DNA of 64,000 nucleotides from Paenibacillus sp. YYML68. Its GTDB lineage: Bacteria > Bacillota > Bacilli > Paenibacillales > NBRC-103111. The stretch is from contig NZ_BQYI01000001.1 in assembly GCF_027923405.1 (NCBI RefSeq), forward strand, positions 945,501 to 1,009,500. The letters run 5' to 3'. Shown here piece after piece: positions 19,663-28,163 of the stretch; positions within the stretch are counted from its first letter, which is position 1, and each line of letters starts with the position of its first letter. The position numbers and the translations under genes were made by a program. The notes under the pieces are model-generated. The model saw nothing but the letters and a program-made list of their open reading frames with translations, was not told the origin of the DNA and made no database searches.

Positions 19663-19891
19663 TTACCAGGTATGGTGCCGCCTGATGATATCCTCGGAAG
19701 GAATATGATGAACGCAGTTTTTCACTCGGGCGGCAACCCGTTCGATATTCAATCGATAATCACCTGAACCAACATAGAACATGACAATCTCAAAGCCTTT
19801 ATTCTTCGCTTCACGCATTTGACGAATGACGTTACCGCCTGCTAAAGTTGTCTCGATTGCCACTGCCGTTTTTGCCAGCGAACACAAACAT
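19663..19891 (-). pseudogene. Zeta-toxin-like kinase remnant with internal deletion
   Basis: From an ATG at 19891 the minus strand reads MFVFAGKNGSG, the start of a zeta-toxin-type P-loop, and then passes out of frame into AIETTLAGGNVIRQM and later GDYRLNIERVAARVKN and HHIPSEDIIRRHHT, which are core motifs of the same family. The piece that should hold the P-loop Lys-Ser/Thr and the catalytic Asp is missing, and the frame changes at the join. The C-terminus also stops early, right after RRHHTW. Zeta toxins phosphorylate UDP-N-acetylglucosamine. This copy must be inactive. It follows a small ORF at 13 bases, as a toxin follows its partner gene. Confidence 0.75.
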
Positions 19892-19904
19892 GGTTGCAAT
19901 GGAG

Positions 19905-20129
19905 TTATTCATTTTGGAGCTCCGAATCCTCGATACGTTCTATTACGCCATTGCTATATTCCTTAACCAAATGACCATCACTTGTCTTATACACAATATA
20001 GGTTCCATTCGCTTTTGCATCCAATTTAGCTTGATCGCCTGTTAGTTTAATGAACTTATGTAAGTCCTGCATCCGGTTCACACGCATCACCGCCTGAGTA
20101 TAATTGTAAGATTCGGCAACTAGCCCCAA
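19905..20129 (-). CDS. Small ORF upstream of the zeta-toxin remnant, possible partner
   Basis: Up to 74 residues; starts at Met1, Met15 (20087) or Met20 (20072) are all possible because no clear ribosome site is seen. The conserved-looking part is FIKLTGDQAKLDAKANGTYIVYKTSDGHLVKEYSNG. It ends 13 bases before the start of the zeta-like pseudogene on the same strand, so the two were probably one operon. A role as antitoxin or companion protein is inferred from position only. It may still be intact although its partner is not. Confidence 0.45.
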   Translation of the reverse strand: MGLVAESYNYTQAVMRVNRMQDLHKFIKLTGDQAKLDAKANGTYIVYKTSDGHLVKEYSNGVIERIEDSELQNE

Positions 20130-20397
20130 CCATCTGTGCCTAAAATTATAGCATAAGAACCTTTACACAACAGCTAGTGTCATGATCGATCTCTTGATGA
20201 TACGTGTCAGCAATCGCTTCAGTACCTATAGAGCAAATGTATAAGCTCATCACTATACTCAAGTTATCTCGTGGTGAAAATCGTCATGCAAGGTAACTAG
20301 ATTGATAAGTTCTGCACTCACAGACCTATCACGTCTCGTTCTAGGTGGCAACCTGTGCTAGTGAATAAATTTAACGTGAGGATTGGTGATTGCGACG
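20130..20397. other. Stretch with nothing recognised
   Basis: These 268 A+T-rich bases hold no convincing gene, RNA or repeat. They separate the minus-strand zeta-like unit from the plus-strand immunity remnants. Confidence 0.3.
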
Positions 20398-20674
20398 GTG
20401 AAGTTATTTCAATTAGAACCTGAAGTGCCGGGTGGTTTTGGAGATCATAGCAAGTTCTTGTGGGATGAAAATGGACTGATACTCAGGCCCTCCTCTACCC
20501 AATTTCAAACACCTCGTACCCACGGTTAACGTGTCAATGAACGATTACACTAGCACAAACTGGGATGAATACGATTTTTACATTAAAAATAAGGTAGACC
20601 TAATTGTGTCAGACAGGGCAATGGACGTACTGAGAAGGTTTAAGCTAAATCATTGCGATTGGATTGAATTGTAG
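20398..20674 (+). pseudogene. Broken immunity gene, Imm11/DUF1629-like
   Basis: A GTG at 20398 opens KLFQLEPEVPGGFGDHSKFLW and runs 43 codons to a TAA at 20527-20529. A second frame continues through NWDEYDFYIKNKVDLIVSDRAMDVLRRF to a TAG at 20672-20674. The start and end resemble N- and C-terminal parts of DUF1629/Imm11-type immunity proteins, but the middle is too short, so a frameshift and a deletion are likely. It ends 24 bases before the second Imm70-like gene, as in a tandem immunity array. Confidence 0.5.
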
Positions 20675-20698
20675 GTCCAGGTAAAGGATGTGTCAGAG

Positions 20699-21115
20699 TT
20701 GGCCGTTGGCTTTAAAGTAAACTTCTTCTGGTTTCCAGTTGGCACAGGTGACTTTTTACATTCATTTTTTTCAACAATTAGTTACCATCTAGAATCAGAA
20801 GGATGGGGGACAAGGTACCCTTATTTGATAAATCAGGTATATAATGGTAAGTTAGGAAGCTATGATGTTGCAAATGTACGAGCTGAGCTTATGGAAATAA
20901 GGGAAAGGCTAACAGAATACTCGTCGTCGCAAGTAATATGGGATATTGAAGATCTTTCAAAGCAACCACCATGGGGAACTAATATTAGTAAGGAAATTAC
21001 CTCCTTATCAAACTATTTTGTTACAAATGATGGTAAAGATTTGTTCGACGTATTCTTGGAAGCATTAAATTGTGCATCCAAGTATGACTTTGATCTTGAG
21101 ATACATATCGTATAA
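20699..21115 (+). CDS. Imm70-like immunity protein, copy 2
   Basis: A paralogue of the 18923 gene, sharing FLHSFFSTISYHLE, GWGTRYPYL, WDIEDLSKQPPWG and SNYFVTNDGKDLFD. A GTG at 20690 is one possible start, but it is only one base from AAAGGA; the TTG at 20699 lies 10 bases after AAAGGA and gives (M)AVGFK, the exact start and length (138 residues) of copy 1. The TTG start is chosen. A terminator follows at 21212-21263. Diverged duplication of an immunity gene is common where toxin domains vary; here no toxin remains. Confidence 0.75.
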   Translation: MAVGFKVNFFWFPVGTGDFLHSFFSTISYHLESEGWGTRYPYLINQVYNGKLGSYDVANVRAELMEIRERLTEYSSSQVIWDIEDLSKQPPWGTNISKEITSLSNYFVTNDGKDLFDVFLEALNCASKYDFDLEIHIV

Positions 21116-21413
21116 TAAATGGATATGTATAGTAGCAGTGTAGACTTATTTATGCTTAGACAACGAATGAGGTCGGTTTGATCCTACTGATCGACTCCGA
21201 GGCTGTTTGTCAACGCTCACGTAATTTGTCGGTGAAATCACCACCGCCAACGACGTGAGCGTTTTTGCTTCAGTCAAATTAATTGCTGATGATGTAATGG
21301 GCGGTTGTTTTGCATGAAATTCGAACATGCTATCCAACAAGCCCCCCAACAGCCTCACAAGGCCATCAGGGGGCTCCACACCCAAGATCTATCTCATCCA
21401 CACGTACCGTTCG
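21116..21413. other. Gap between Imm70 copy 2 and GH88, with terminator
   Basis: Two transcripts converge here. A hairpin (AACGCTCACGT at 21212-21222 with ACGTGAGCGTT at 21253-21263, then TTTTTGC) should end the immunity transcript. AGCCCCC/GGGGGCT arms at 21340-21375 may do the same for the minus-strand GH88 operon. No gene is visible. Confidence 0.55.
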
Positions 21414-22562
21414 TTAAAAAATTCTCCGCTTCCAGCCCATCAGCTTCGCCATCGACTCCACGTAGTAGTAGTCGCCGTAGATCAGCGACACATCAATGTT
21501 CTGCCCCGCTGGCTTATGTCCGGTGCCCGCGATCAGGATCGCCTCATGGTTAGGCTCGTCCCATGTGGCGTAATGGGTCGTCAGCGACAGCAGGATGCGT
21601 TCGGCCGCTCGGCGGTACGGCAGTCCCGCAGCGCCCGGCAGCGCCTCGGCGAGCTCGAGCAGCCCCGACGCGGCGCAGGCGGCCGCCGACGTGTCGCGCG
21701 GCTCGTCGTCGAGCGAATCGGCCGCGCGGAAGTCCCAGTGCGGCACCGCGTCCTCGGGCAAGCACGCGATGAAGAAGTGCGCGACGCGCTGCGCGGCCTC
21801 GAGATACTTCGTGTCCCCGGTGTACCGGTACACGTTAGCCATCCCGTGCAGCGCCCAGGAAGCGCCGCGGCTCCATGCGGAGCTCGGGCCGGCCCCTTGG
21901 CCGCCGAGCGATTCGATCAGCTCGCCGCTGGCAGGGTCGAAGCTCAGAATATGGTTCACCGAGCCGTCCGGACGGATGAAGTGGTTCACGACCGTTTCCG
22001 CATGCATGCGGCCCACCTGCTCGAAGCGCGGGTCCTCCAGCTGAGCCGCCGCCCAGAACAAGAGCGATAAGTTCATCGACGAGTCCACGATCGCCCAGCC
22101 CCGCTTGTCCTGATTCCAGGCCCGCAGGAACTTGCCTGCATAATTGAACCGTCCAGCCAAGAAGTTAGCGGCATAGACCGCCCGACGCAGCGCATCGCTG
22201 CAGCCTGTAAGCTGATGCTTAATGACAGCGGTCGGCAAGAACTGGAATCCGACATCGTGGTGGAAGTTGTTGTCCTCGGTGAACTTGCGCTCCAGACGAA
22301 TATCCCATTCCCAAGCCGCTGTCTTATAATGCTCCTTGCCTGTCATGTCGTATAGAATCCACAGGATGCCCGGCCAGAAGCCCGACGTCCACCAATCGAG
22401 ACGCATATCGTCGTAGATGCCGTCGTCCTTCGCCACGTGCGGTGACTTGTCCCCGAGCTGTCCGATCATCCGATCGACCTTCACCTGCAGCTGCTCCCAC
22501 ACCTCGGGCAAGATGCCCTGCAGCTGGGCTGCTTCCTTCCATTGCTCATGTAGCTGTGCCAT
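21414..22562 (-). CDS. Unsaturated glucuronyl hydrolase, GH88
   Basis: A 382-residue cytoplasmic enzyme of the (alpha/alpha)6 barrel type. It hydrates the 4,5-double bond left on oligosaccharides by polysaccharide lyases and so releases the unsaturated uronic acid. Asp103 in NNFHHDVGF and Asp160 in WAIVDSSMN match the two catalytic Asp residues (88 and 149) of the Paenibacillus (Bacillus sp. GL1) enzyme. QGAGPSSAWSRGASWALHG is also typical of the family. It is the second gene of an operon with the GH2 gene 52 bases upstream. Substrate could come from glycosaminoglycans, gellan or xanthan. No lyase or transporter is present in the window. Confidence 0.9.
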   Translation of the reverse strand: MAQLHEQWKEAAQLQGILPEVWEQLQVKVDRMIGQLGDKSPHVAKDDGIYDDMRLDWWTSGFWPGILWILYDMTGKEHYKTAAWEWDIRLERKFTEDNNFHHDVGFQFLPTAVIKHQLTGCSDALRRAVYAANFLAGRFNYAGKFLRAWNQDKRGWAIVDSSMNLSLLFWAAAQLEDPRFEQVGRMHAETVVNHFIRPDGSVNHILSFDPASGELIESLGGQGAGPSSAWSRGASWALHGMANVYRYTGDTKYLEAAQRVAHFFIACLPEDAVPHWDFRAADSLDDEPRDTSAAACAASGLLELAEALPGAAGLPYRRAAERILLSLTTHYATWDEPNHEAILIAGTGHKPAGQNIDVSLIYGDYYYVESMAKLMGWKRRIF

Positions 22563-22614
22563 GCTTCGTGTCCTCCTTAGTATCAGATAATAGGATCAAG
22601 CCAACGTAACCACT

Positions 22615-25101
22615 CTATTCTTCCCATGTGACCCAAGCTGTCGGCAGTCCCTCGCACTTCACGCTGATGACCGATACGGATCGCCAAGACGTACTGTCGC
22701 TGCTTCGCTGCTCCGTCGCAGAGGCCGGGCCTCCTGCCGAGAAGAAGCCCGTCTCCGTAATCGCCGCAGGCAGCGCACCGTGAGGATCGATATAGATGCC
22801 AGCACGGCCTCCGGCCAGCTGCATGAGCCGCGAGCCGCGCACCGTGCCGAGGTTATCGAGCAGACGTCCGTCCCCGCTGAGACCGAAGCGGACGAAGTGC
22901 ATCGCATCCGCGCAGAAGTGCCCTGCCGCATCGTAGGCTCTCGCCTCGACATAGACGCGCCCGTCAGCCTGCTTCTCGGCATGCACCTTCAGCTCGACAG
23001 GCTCGCCCCATGTTGCCGTCGTGTACTCGAACGTGTGCTGGTCCTCCACCGTGACGCCGTCCTTCCAGCCGATGACGCGGAGCTCGTTCTCGCCAGCGAG
23101 GAACGGTGATTCCCAGCGCAGACCCGCGCAAGGGAAGCTTTGCGAGTCGCGCTTTTTCCTCCCGAGGCTGACGCCGTTCAGGAACAGCTCGGCTTCGTCG
23201 CAATTCGAGTACACTCGAATCAGCTTGCTCTCGTTCGGCGCTCCCCACCGTACAGGCATCGTATGGCCGTAGATACGAATCATCGGCTGCTCGCTCCAGT
23301 ACGATTGGAACACATAGTAGGCGTCCTTCTTCGTGAAGTCCCGCTCCACGATCCCCTTCATGTTCAAGTAAGGAATTGGAGAGTCCGGCCGCACCGGTGT
23401 GGCAAAATCTTTAAACGACCACTGCGCCGCGCCCGTCAGCCAGTCCATCTTCTCCTGCGCCTTCAAGTACCAGTCGATCATATCGCAGAAGTACGTCTCC
23501 GACCAATCCCCGTCGCGGGAGACGCGCGGCTCTCCGCCGATCAGCAGGTAGTCGCCGTCGCGCTCATCGGTCTGACCTTCTCCGCGCGGGATCAGCTCGA
23601 AGCCTGTGAACGGCTGCTCCACATGCCGGGTCGCCAGATTGTCCGCTCCCCACTCCATATGGAAGAACGAGCGCACATGCTCGAATGCCTGACGGCTGCT
23701 GCTCTCATAGTCGGTATAGATGCCGCGATACCAGCCCGCCCAGATGGAAGGCGAATACACATCGACGATATCTTTGCAAAATTCACAGCGCCGTATCGCC
23801 GTCAGCCGGCTCGGATCAAGCGCATGCGACAGCTCGTGCAGCTCCTGCATGAAGTCGCGAATCTGCTGCTGGTCGAAGTAGTCGAAGTCGCATTCCCAGT
23901 CGTTCTCATTGCCCAGTCCCCACAATATGACCGATGGATGATTATAATGCTGCTCAATCATCGACTTCAGCATATCGCGGCATTGCTGCTGGTACGACTC
24001 GCCCCCGAGTCCGCCGCGGCACCACGGAATCTCCTCCCACACGAGCAGGCCGAGCTCGTCGCAGCACTCGAGCACGATTCGCGATTGCTGGTAATGACCC
24101 AGACGTATGAAGTTCGCGCCCATGTCCTTGATGAACTGCAGCTCGGTACGGATCATCTCCTCGGTCATCGCTGCTCCGACGCCTGCGTGGTCTTCGTGAC
24201 GGTGCGTGCCGCGCAGCAGTAGTCGCTCGCCGTTCAGCTTGAACGGGCCGTGCGGCACGAATTCGAACGATCTGACACCGAAGGCGGTCTGCTGCGACGT
24301 AATGCCGTAGCGGCTCGACAGAATGACCTTGCACTGGTACAGATGAGGCTCTGTCGTCGACCAGAGCCGCGGCGTTTCCAGCACCGTGTCGAGCACCGCT
24401 CGCGACTGCTCCCACGGAACGGTTGACATCCGCTGCTCGGCCACCAGATGACCCGTTGCATTGCGTATACAGACCGTAATGTCTAGTGCATCGTCCTTCC
24501 CCAGCGGATTGTACAGCTCGGCTCGGACTTGAACGCTGCACGTGCCGTCCTCCCGCAGCACTGGCTCGACATGCAGCTGCTTCCACGAGATCGCAGGGAC
24601 GTGAACAAGATTCACGTACCGATACAGCCCGCCATACAGGTTGAAGTCACTCGCATCCGACGGAATCGTCTCCAGCTCCCGGCTGTTGTCGCACACAATC
24701 GCGAGCGGGATTTCTCCCTCGTAGCGCTCCAGCTCCCCGGCTGAGGCCGCCGCCTCCGTAATGTCTACCGTGAATTCATCGTAGCCGCCGAGGTGCTCGC
24801 CGACGAGCTGCGTGTACACGTAGACGCTCGTCCGCTGACCCGCGCCCTCGAAGTGAAGCAGCGTCCGGCCCTCTGGATACGGATTGTGCTCGGTCAGCCG
24901 GGTGCGGTACCAGCCGGGTCCTTGGTAATATTTCGTATCCGGGTCCATGACATCCAGTGCGTTGTACGTATGTGGCAGTGTAACCGTATGCCACGGCACG
25001 TTGTAATGGTTATTCAGCTTGTCCGCTCTCCACACTTCCCAGACGCCCCCGAGGCTGCCGGTGTAGTGCTCCCACGAATCGATTAAGCGCTTCTTCCTCA
25101 A
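22615..25101 (-). CDS. GH2 beta-galactosidase/beta-glucuronidase family
   Basis: An 828-residue glycosidase. Domain order is a sugar-binding jelly roll (about 15-175), an immunoglobulin-like domain (about 178-280), the TIM barrel (about 283-590) and Ig-like C-terminal domains (about 610-800). Acid/base Glu399 lies in GLGNEND, and nucleophile Glu483 in FFHMEWGAD. There is no signal peptide, so it acts on imported oligosaccharides. The start is TTG with AGAGGAGG 9 bases before it. GH88 follows on the same strand and an AraC regulator diverges. The pairing suggests a beta-galactosidase or beta-glucuronidase working on uronic acid-containing oligosaccharides; the exact sugar is uncertain. Confidence 0.88.
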   Translation of the reverse strand: MRKKRLIDSWEHYTGSLGGVWEVWRADKLNNHYNVPWHTVTLPHTYNALDVMDPDTKYYQGPGWYRTRLTEHNPYPEGRTLLHFEGAGQRTSVYVYTQLVGEHLGGYDEFTVDITEAAASAGELERYEGEIPLAIVCDNSRELETIPSDASDFNLYGGLYRYVNLVHVPAISWKQLHVEPVLREDGTCSVQVRAELYNPLGKDDALDITVCIRNATGHLVAEQRMSTVPWEQSRAVLDTVLETPRLWSTTEPHLYQCKVILSSRYGITSQQTAFGVRSFEFVPHGPFKLNGERLLLRGTHRHEDHAGVGAAMTEEMIRTELQFIKDMGANFIRLGHYQQSRIVLECCDELGLLVWEEIPWCRGGLGGESYQQQCRDMLKSMIEQHYNHPSVILWGLGNENDWECDFDYFDQQQIRDFMQELHELSHALDPSRLTAIRRCEFCKDIVDVYSPSIWAGWYRGIYTDYESSSRQAFEHVRSFFHMEWGADNLATRHVEQPFTGFELIPRGEGQTDERDGDYLLIGGEPRVSRDGDWSETYFCDMIDWYLKAQEKMDWLTGAAQWSFKDFATPVRPDSPIPYLNMKGIVERDFTKKDAYYVFQSYWSEQPMIRIYGHTMPVRWGAPNESKLIRVYSNCDEAELFLNGVSLGRKKRDSQSFPCAGLRWESPFLAGENELRVIGWKDGVTVEDQHTFEYTTATWGEPVELKVHAEKQADGRVYVEARAYDAAGHFCADAMHFVRFGLSGDGRLLDNLGTVRGSRLMQLAGGRAGIYIDPHGALPAAITETGFFSAGGPASATEQRSSDSTSWRSVSVISVKCEGLPTAWVTWEE

Positions 25102-25279
25102 CGGTTGTGCCTCCTCTTGTCGTCCTTCATGCTAGCTATGATTTCCATACGCTGTTGCTTCTTATAACTATATGATAGCAGTCCGCGGGGCGGCTTTGTT
25201 GCACTCCTTTATGATAAAATGTTGTTACATTACGATGCTGCAGCATACGTGCTTGCGGGCGAAGGAGACACGAGCGTCG

Positions 25280-26155
25280 ATGAAGCTGATGAACTACATG
25301 AACCTGAACCGGCATCCGGTTCAGCTGTCGTTCCATAAGGATCGGTCCCATGAATTTGTTGAAATCTATCACGCGCACCAAGGGATGGAGATCTTGTATG
25401 TACACGAGGGGCGGGGGCATATCGTGGTGGACAAGCAGATCTTCGAGCTGCGGCCGGGGGCGCTCTTCTACTTCCGTCCGTACCAGCTGCACCGGATTCG
25501 AGTGAACGGACTGCCCGAGCAGCCGTACATCCGTTCGCTGTTCGTATTCGAGCCCGCGGCTCTGGAGGCGGTGCTGGGCGCGTTCCCGACGCTGCAATCG
25601 TTCCTGCGCCAGCTGTACCGGGACCCCTCGACCCCGCAACAGCTCGGGGAGCTGCCGCTATCTGACATCGAGGGGCTGCTGCATTACTATTCTGGTGCGC
25701 TGGAGCGATGTCCCCCTGAGCAGCTGCTGGAGGAGCAGCTCTTCTTCCTGAGCACGCTGCTGCAGCGCATTCGATCGGCGTGGGTTCAGCAGAGCGAGGC
25801 GTCGGGAGCGCAGGCGGCGCATGTTGGGGGCAAGGTGCAGAGCGCAGCGGAGCAGATGCTGGAATGGCTGGAGGACCATTACACGGAGTCCTTCGAGCTC
25901 GATCAGCTGGCGCAAGCGGTGCATCTCACGCCCAATCACGTCTCGAGCCTGTTCCGCCGCAGCGTAGGCAGCACGATCACGGAATACATCACCGCCCGGC
26001 GCATACGCCAGGCGTGCTGGCTGCTTCGTACGACCGACCTTGCGATCAAGGAAGTGGGCGAAGCAGTCGGCTACCCGAATTTCTCCTACTTCTGCCAAGC
26101 CTTCAAGCGTCACGTCGGGCAGACGCCGTATCGGTTCAAGAGGGAGGAGGGGTAA
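25280..26155 (+). CDS. AraC-family regulator of the GH2-GH88 operon
   Basis: A 291-residue regulator. A cupin-like sensor (about 15-110, HKDRSHEFVEIYHAHQGMEILY to PYQLHRIRV) precedes two AraC-type helix-turn-helix motifs at the C-terminus: FELDQLAQAVHLTPNHVSSLFRRSVG and IKEVGEAVGYPNFSYFCQAFKRHVGQTPYRFK. The longer frame from 25172 is possible, but the ATG at 25280 has GAAGGAGA upstream and begins MKLMNYMNLNRH, typical of the family. It diverges from the GH2 gene and probably controls it in response to an oligosaccharide. It overlaps tail-to-tail by 20 bases with the next gene. Confidence 0.88.
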   Translation: MKLMNYMNLNRHPVQLSFHKDRSHEFVEIYHAHQGMEILYVHEGRGHIVVDKQIFELRPGALFYFRPYQLHRIRVNGLPEQPYIRSLFVFEPAALEAVLGAFPTLQSFLRQLYRDPSTPQQLGELPLSDIEGLLHYYSGALERCPPEQLLEEQLFFLSTLLQRIRSAWVQQSEASGAQAAHVGGKVQSAAEQMLEWLEDHYTESFELDQLAQAVHLTPNHVSSLFRRSVGSTITEYITARRIRQACWLLRTTDLAIKEVGEAVGYPNFSYFCQAFKRHVGQTPYRFKREEG

Positions 26156-26876
26156 CGGAATGCTTCCTGTATTGACTGGGTGTCATTGCATGGAATCTCT
26201 TGAAAATCAAGCTGAATTGAGGCACGCTGTTATATCCGACGGACTCGGCAATTTCCTTGATCGTCAACCCATTATCTTCCATTAACTCCACAGCCGCTTT
26301 CATTCGTAATTGATTCAGATACAATATAGGAGAAATCTTAAATACTTTAGAATACGTATTGCTCAAATAGGTGGGGTGTACGCCGACATAATCAGCCAGC
26401 TCTTGAAGAGAGATAGGGGTGTTGTAGTTTTTCCGGATATATCGATTTAACTGAATTAATCGTGGATCGATCCGCTCGCGGTTATTAGGCGTCTGCGGGG
26501 GCTTATTCATAGGTTGAAGCAGCTTTATGATCCGCGAGCAGCTGTTTTCATTCGGTGTCTCTTCATTTAATAGGGCTTCAAACGGAGTACGCTCAAAGTC
26601 AGTCAAGTAGAAGTCTCTAGGCATGTTGATGCCACAAGTAAATTTAATTCCTTGAAGGGTGACAGGGCGGCTGTTCTTATTATGTATGGAAAAAGGACCG
26701 TGACTGCTCTGAAAGAGTCCCGGTGTCTTGTCATTTAATTCAACTTGGATACGATTCACGTGTATATGTACGGCATGATCGGATTGGATATAGATGAAGT
26801 CATATTTGTGGGTATGCCATCGTTCGGACTCGCCAGGGAATAGGACTGCGCTCCTAATAATAGTATGTATTCTCAT
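26136..26876 (-). CDS. AraC-family regulator, candidate controller of the metabolite operon
   Basis: A 246-residue regulator with a short sensor domain (WHTHKYDFIYIQS, HGPFSIHNKN) and C-terminal AraC helix-turn-helix pair: ISLQELADYVGVHPTYLSNTYSKVF and IKEIAESVGYNSVPQFSLIFKRFHAMTPSQYRK. The ATG at 26876 follows GGGGGA and is preferred over 26906. It diverges across 127 A+T-rich bases from the acyl-CoA dehydrogenase-like gene that heads the 23.5-kb operon, so it is the obvious pathway regulator. That role is inferred from position. Confidence 0.85.
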   Translation of the reverse strand: MRIHTIIRSAVLFPGESERWHTHKYDFIYIQSDHAVHIHVNRIQVELNDKTPGLFQSSHGPFSIHNKNSRPVTLQGIKFTCGINMPRDFYLTDFERTPFEALLNEETPNENSCSRIIKLLQPMNKPPQTPNNRERIDPRLIQLNRYIRKNYNTPISLQELADYVGVHPTYLSNTYSKVFKISPILYLNQLRMKAAVELMEDNGLTIKEIAESVGYNSVPQFSLIFKRFHAMTPSQYRKHSVTPPPS

Positions 26877-27003
26877 AATATCCCCCATTTCCAAGTATAT
26901 TAACAATTTACATATGTTTATATTCTACAGATTATATTGTACAAGACTACAACGAATGGTAGATTGTGTAATATGTCGTATCATAACATATGGAGACGAT
27001 TAT
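26877..27003. promoter_or_regulatory. Divergent promoter region of the 23.5-kb operon
   Basis: These 127 strongly A+T-rich bases lie between the AraC gene and the first operon gene. TTTACA (26907-26912) and TATATT (26933-26938) are candidate hexamers for the operon, though 20 bases apart. No other promoter-sized gap occurs until 34,260, so most of the operon likely depends on this region. Confidence 0.4.
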
Positions 27004-28149
27004 ATGAACTTTCAATGGGACAATGTCGAACAATTTGCTCAATATGTAGCGCAAGGTGAGCGATCCTTCTCGGATAAAATCAACTTCCTGCTCGATTTGA
27101 AGGCGCATACATACACGTGTGATTCAAGGATCAGCCCTCTAGATTACTTTGAATGGGTGTCAAGGCTGTCGGCTGTTTGCCCCTCTACGGCCTTGAGCTT
27201 TTCCATGCATCTCTACACGCAGTGGGGGATGCAGCATATAGTTCCAGACGAGTTGCGGGATACAATCTTGCACACAGACTCGGACGACGCTAAGTTATTT
27301 GGATCATTGAATGAGCCTGGCATTTATTTTCTAAGGGAAGAGCAGCTCAATCCTGAGCATTTCTTAATACGTGCCATCCAGACAGACGACGGCTACGTTG
27401 TTAATGGGGTTAAGAAATTCGTATCACTTGAGCCATTTGTCCACTTCCTGCCTGTGTATTGTTATGTAGAGAACCCGCGAGACCAAGAGGCGCGAATTGC
27501 GGTCCTGCTCCTGAGAAAAGGGGCTGCAGGCATTCATATACAAGCCGATTGGGATACGATATCTATGTCTGAGAGTTACAGCAACAGTGTGTGCTTCGAC
27601 AATGTGCATGTTCCACATACGGATGTTCTTCTTAAGGATAAGGACGCCTTACAGCAAACGAATGTGTTTGCCTATTTATTTCGATTAAGCATTTCCTCGG
27701 TATATTACGGTATTGCTCAGCATGCCTATCAGCTGGCTCTAGACTATTGCAAGAGCAAGCAAGTGCCTCATACGAATCGTACGTTGTCCTTCTTCCCTGG
27801 CGTTCAATTTTCAGTTGCCGAAATTGCAATGCTGCTCGAAGGAAGTCGTTCCCAAATAATTCGATATTGCGAGCTGCTTCACTCCTATCTTGAAGGCAAG
27901 CCTTCAGTGGATCATATCCCGATCATCAGCTTGATGACTAAGGAGATCGTAGTGAACCACGCGGAGCAAGCTGTCAATCTCGCAATGAAAATCGTTGGAA
28001 TCAGCAGCATTGCCAAGCATCATGTTCTTTCGAAGCTATATCAAGATGTGAAGGCGGGTCAATTCCATCCCCCTCAATCCGATGTGACTTACGAAATGAT
28101 CGCCAAGCATGAGCTCGGTGTGTTGACTCACCGATCCCGCTGGTTATAG
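27004..28149 (+). CDS. Acyl-CoA dehydrogenase-like flavoprotein
   Basis: A 381-residue protein with the acyl-CoA dehydrogenase layout: an N-terminal helical part, a central beta part (FGSLNEPGIYF, GYVVNGVKKFVS, a region that binds FAD in relatives) and a C-terminal helical part (about 230-381). Start ATG 27004 with GGAGA upstream; the longer frame from 26794 crosses the promoter. It is followed by an amino acid:carrier-protein ligase and a carrier protein. In such a setting the enzyme would oxidise the carrier-bound aminoacyl thioester, as prolyl-carrier oxidases do. Family assignment is firm at fold level; substrate is inferred. Confidence 0.75.
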   Translation: MNFQWDNVEQFAQYVAQGERSFSDKINFLLDLKAHTYTCDSRISPLDYFEWVSRLSAVCPSTALSFSMHLYTQWGMQHIVPDELRDTILHTDSDDAKLFGSLNEPGIYFLREEQLNPEHFLIRAIQTDDGYVVNGVKKFVSLEPFVHFLPVYCYVENPRDQEARIAVLLLRKGAAGIHIQADWDTISMSESYSNSVCFDNVHVPHTDVLLKDKDALQQTNVFAYLFRLSISSVYYGIAQHAYQLALDYCKSKQVPHTNRTLSFFPGVQFSVAEIAMLLEGSRSQIIRYCELLHSYLEGKPSVDHIPIISLMTKEIVVNHAEQAVNLAMKIVGISSIAKHHVLSKLYQDVKAGQFHPPQSDVTYEMIAKHELGVLTHRSRWL

Positions 28150-28163
28150 AAAGGAGTCACGTG

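Noticed and set aside
22780-24222. Plus-strand open frames across the GH2 gene
   Set aside because: Antisense shadows; GH2 catalytic motifs on the minus strand are unambiguous.
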